Source: Marinobacter sp. EhC06 (GTDB taxonomy: Bacteria > Pseudomonadota > Gammaproteobacteria > Pseudomonadales > Oleiphilaceae). From it: a DNA stretch of 64,000 nt. The position numbers and the translations under genes were made by a program. Positions 62,950 to 64,000 of this stretch are shown here, one piece after another; the first letter of the stretch is position 1; every line of letters starts with the position of its first letter. The stretch covers positions 174,117 to 238,116 of the forward strand of contig NZ_LXYO01000033.1 in the NCBI RefSeq assembly GCF_001650915.1. The letters run 5' to 3'. Under the pieces are notes generated by a model. The model had not been told where the DNA came from. It made no database searches and saw only the letters and a program-made list of their open reading frames with translations.

Positions 62950-63170
62950 TTTGAAAACCGCTCCCTGCGCGATGCCATTGATTTCTGCAAGCATGAACGC
63001 GACTGGGCAAACCGCCTGATTGCCGGTGATTCACTGCTGGTCATGAATTCCATGCTGCAGAAAGAAGGCACGGCCGGAACATGCTCGGCTCCAACCTTCA
63101 GCCGTTTACCAACCAGCGGGATGTGGCAGACCGCAAGGACGAGGATCTCACTCAAGAGCCGGAAATGATA
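62950..63170 (+). pseudogene. Remnant of a DNA methyltransferase (restriction-modification) gene
   Basis: Two fragments in different frames match one family of site-specific adenine methyltransferases: ENRSLRDAIDFCKHERDWAN then RLIAGDSLLVMNSMLQKEG (from 62953), and LGSNLQPFTNQRDVADRKDE then DLTQEPEMI (from about 63083). In intact members they are joined by a short segment that carries the catalytic (D/N)PPY motif; that segment, about a dozen codons, is deleted here. Both ends are also missing. The flanks (62801-62949, 63171-63290) contain no gene that I can support; a run of nine C precedes the remnant. Confidence 0.7.
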
Positions 63171-63290
63171 AATCGCTTTTTCGCAAAACCGATACAGGCG
63201 ACGCTGATACCCCCCGTATCACAATCCAATTTCTATAACCCGAGTTCTACCCCGACTCGCCTATCGAAAACTGGACTGGATGTATTTGAT

Positions 63291-63785
63291 CTAGATGGCG
63301 GAATGAGAGCGAGTCGATGATGCGGAGTTTTTCTGACTGGACAATATCCTCACAAGTGACTTTACAGAATCTCGTAGCTCTACAATAGCACTCTCATCCA
63401 AATCCAATCGACGAGAAAGCCTCTCTGGAACGGCCTTTGCGTCAGAGCGGAGATCTAGCCCATGCGCCGTCAGCGTTATAAGGACTCGCCGCTCGTCCTC
63501 GGGATCGCGGCGACGGGTAATAAAGCCTCCTCGCTCCATTCGCTTAAGTAGTGGAGTCAAAGTCCCATTCTCCAAGTAAAGGCAATCACCAAGATCACCA
63601 ACACTCATAGGCGAACGCTCCCACAACACCAACATGGCGAGATACTGCGAATAAGTTAAGCCAAGGGGTTCGAGCAATGGTCGATAGACTCGTGCCAGCA
63701 AATTTGTTGCAGCATAGAGAGGGAAACAAAGCTGACGGTCCAGTCGCAGAGGATCGTCTTCGAGTGCGCGCCGTGGGGAGTTCAT
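63291..63785 (-). CDS. MarR-family regulator, OhrR-like
   Basis: 164 residues. Winged helix at about 40-115 (YSQYLAMLVLWERSPMSVGDLGDCLYLENGTLTPLLKRMERGGFITRRRDPEDERRVLITLT). The N-terminal LDRQLCFPLYAATN has the peroxide-reactive cysteine (C20) of OhrR, the organic-hydroperoxide sensor. OhrR normally represses ohr; no ohr gene is in the window, but it could lie beyond the right edge. The C-terminal 30 residues are longer than usual. Confidence 0.82.
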   Translation of the reverse strand: MNSPRRALEDDPLRLDRQLCFPLYAATNLLARVYRPLLEPLGLTYSQYLAMLVLWERSPMSVGDLGDCLYLENGTLTPLLKRMERGGFITRRRDPEDERRVLITLTAHGLDLRSDAKAVPERLSRRLDLDESAIVELRDSVKSLVRILSSQKNSASSTRSHSAI

Positions 63786-63836
63786 CCTTCTGTGAGATCC
63801 TGTTTGGAGTATGTCTTGCCGAGAATATCGCTATCT

Positions 63837-63850
63837 AATCAGATTGCAAT
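63837..63850. promoter_or_regulatory. Operator candidate upstream of the OhrR-like gene
   Basis: AATC-A-GATT (63837-63845) overlaps the perfect palindrome ATTGCAAT (63843-63850), 52 bp upstream of the start. Fits an autoregulatory MarR-family site. The remaining bases to 64000 hold no gene that I can support. Confidence 0.35.
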
Positions 63851-64000
63851 GGTAAATGTCTTGGGCGGCGACGATTTCGCCAAAGCCTCTGCAAGTAATT
63901 AGAGCCTCTTCGACGAAAGGCTCCGCCCACTAGATTGATCGGATTCGAGCTTGGAATGACCTGCCCCCAGTCTTTAATCCAACTGCTCCCTAGTAATGTC

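Noticed and set aside
55506..64000. CRISPR array, retron or other reverse-transcriptase system in the element
   Set aside because: I saw no spaced direct repeats and no reverse transcriptase motif (YxDD) in any frame read.

Overview
The window reads as chromosome of a marine, facultatively denitrifying gammaproteobacterium with a Gram-negative envelope. The gene set and neighbourhoods (fabAB, an isc-style regulated suf operon, secB-rhodanese-gpmI-envC-ctpA, hisBHAF, asmA-mutY-yggX, flgPT) fit Marinobacter or a close relative; that genus call is my inference from gene content and order, not a database result.

Layout. (1) 1-16383 is an accessory denitrification and nitrosative-stress region. 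It holds the 3' part of a heme d1 biosynthesis gene (nirN-like), a Crp/Fnr-family regulator, WrbA, a TrhA/hemolysin III membrane protein, a Yip1-family protein, two NnrS proteins, three separate nitrate/nitrite (NNP-type) transporters, a single-domain globin and a UspA protein, plus an EVE-domain protein, a SLC23-like permease and a voltage-gated cation channel with an unusual filter. Two FNR/Dnr-type boxes precede the uspA-nitrate transporter pair. (2) 16392-20705 has fabA-fabB and the tRNA-hydroxylation peptidase trhP. (3) 20706-27514 has a 111-bp structured inverted-repeat element, an IscR-type-1 site on a sigma-70 promoter, and sufBCDS-sufA-sufT-sufE. (4) 27527-34659 has flgPT, an outer-membrane TraF_2 protein, cca, pteridine reductase, a thiolase and trmL. 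(5) 34617-41566 is a six-gene heme-uptake operon (TonB receptor, HmuY-like lipoprotein, hmuSTUV) behind a Fur-like box. (6) 41662-55308 is core: secB, a cysteine-less rhodanese, gpmI, envC, ctpA, a YibQ-type deacetylase, a REP cluster, hisBHAF, asmA, mutY and yggX.

(7) From tRNA-Phe (55430-55505) to the window end lies an integrated element. A tyrosine integrase sits next to the tRNA, followed by an AlpA-like regulator whose Shine-Dalgarno is locked in a perfect hairpin, several tiny membrane proteins, decayed genes with in-frame stops or frameshifts, a region of about 1.1 kb without convincing genes that is packed with paired RNA elements (group II intron-like on the minus strand), orphan hypothetical genes, a remnant of a DNA methyltransferase that lost its catalytic motif, and an OhrR-type MarR regulator. 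Its far end is not in the window.

The most promising places for something undescribed are the structured RNA region at 58780-59925 with its neighbouring basic ORF at 60074, and the SD-sequestering switch ahead of the AlpA-like gene.
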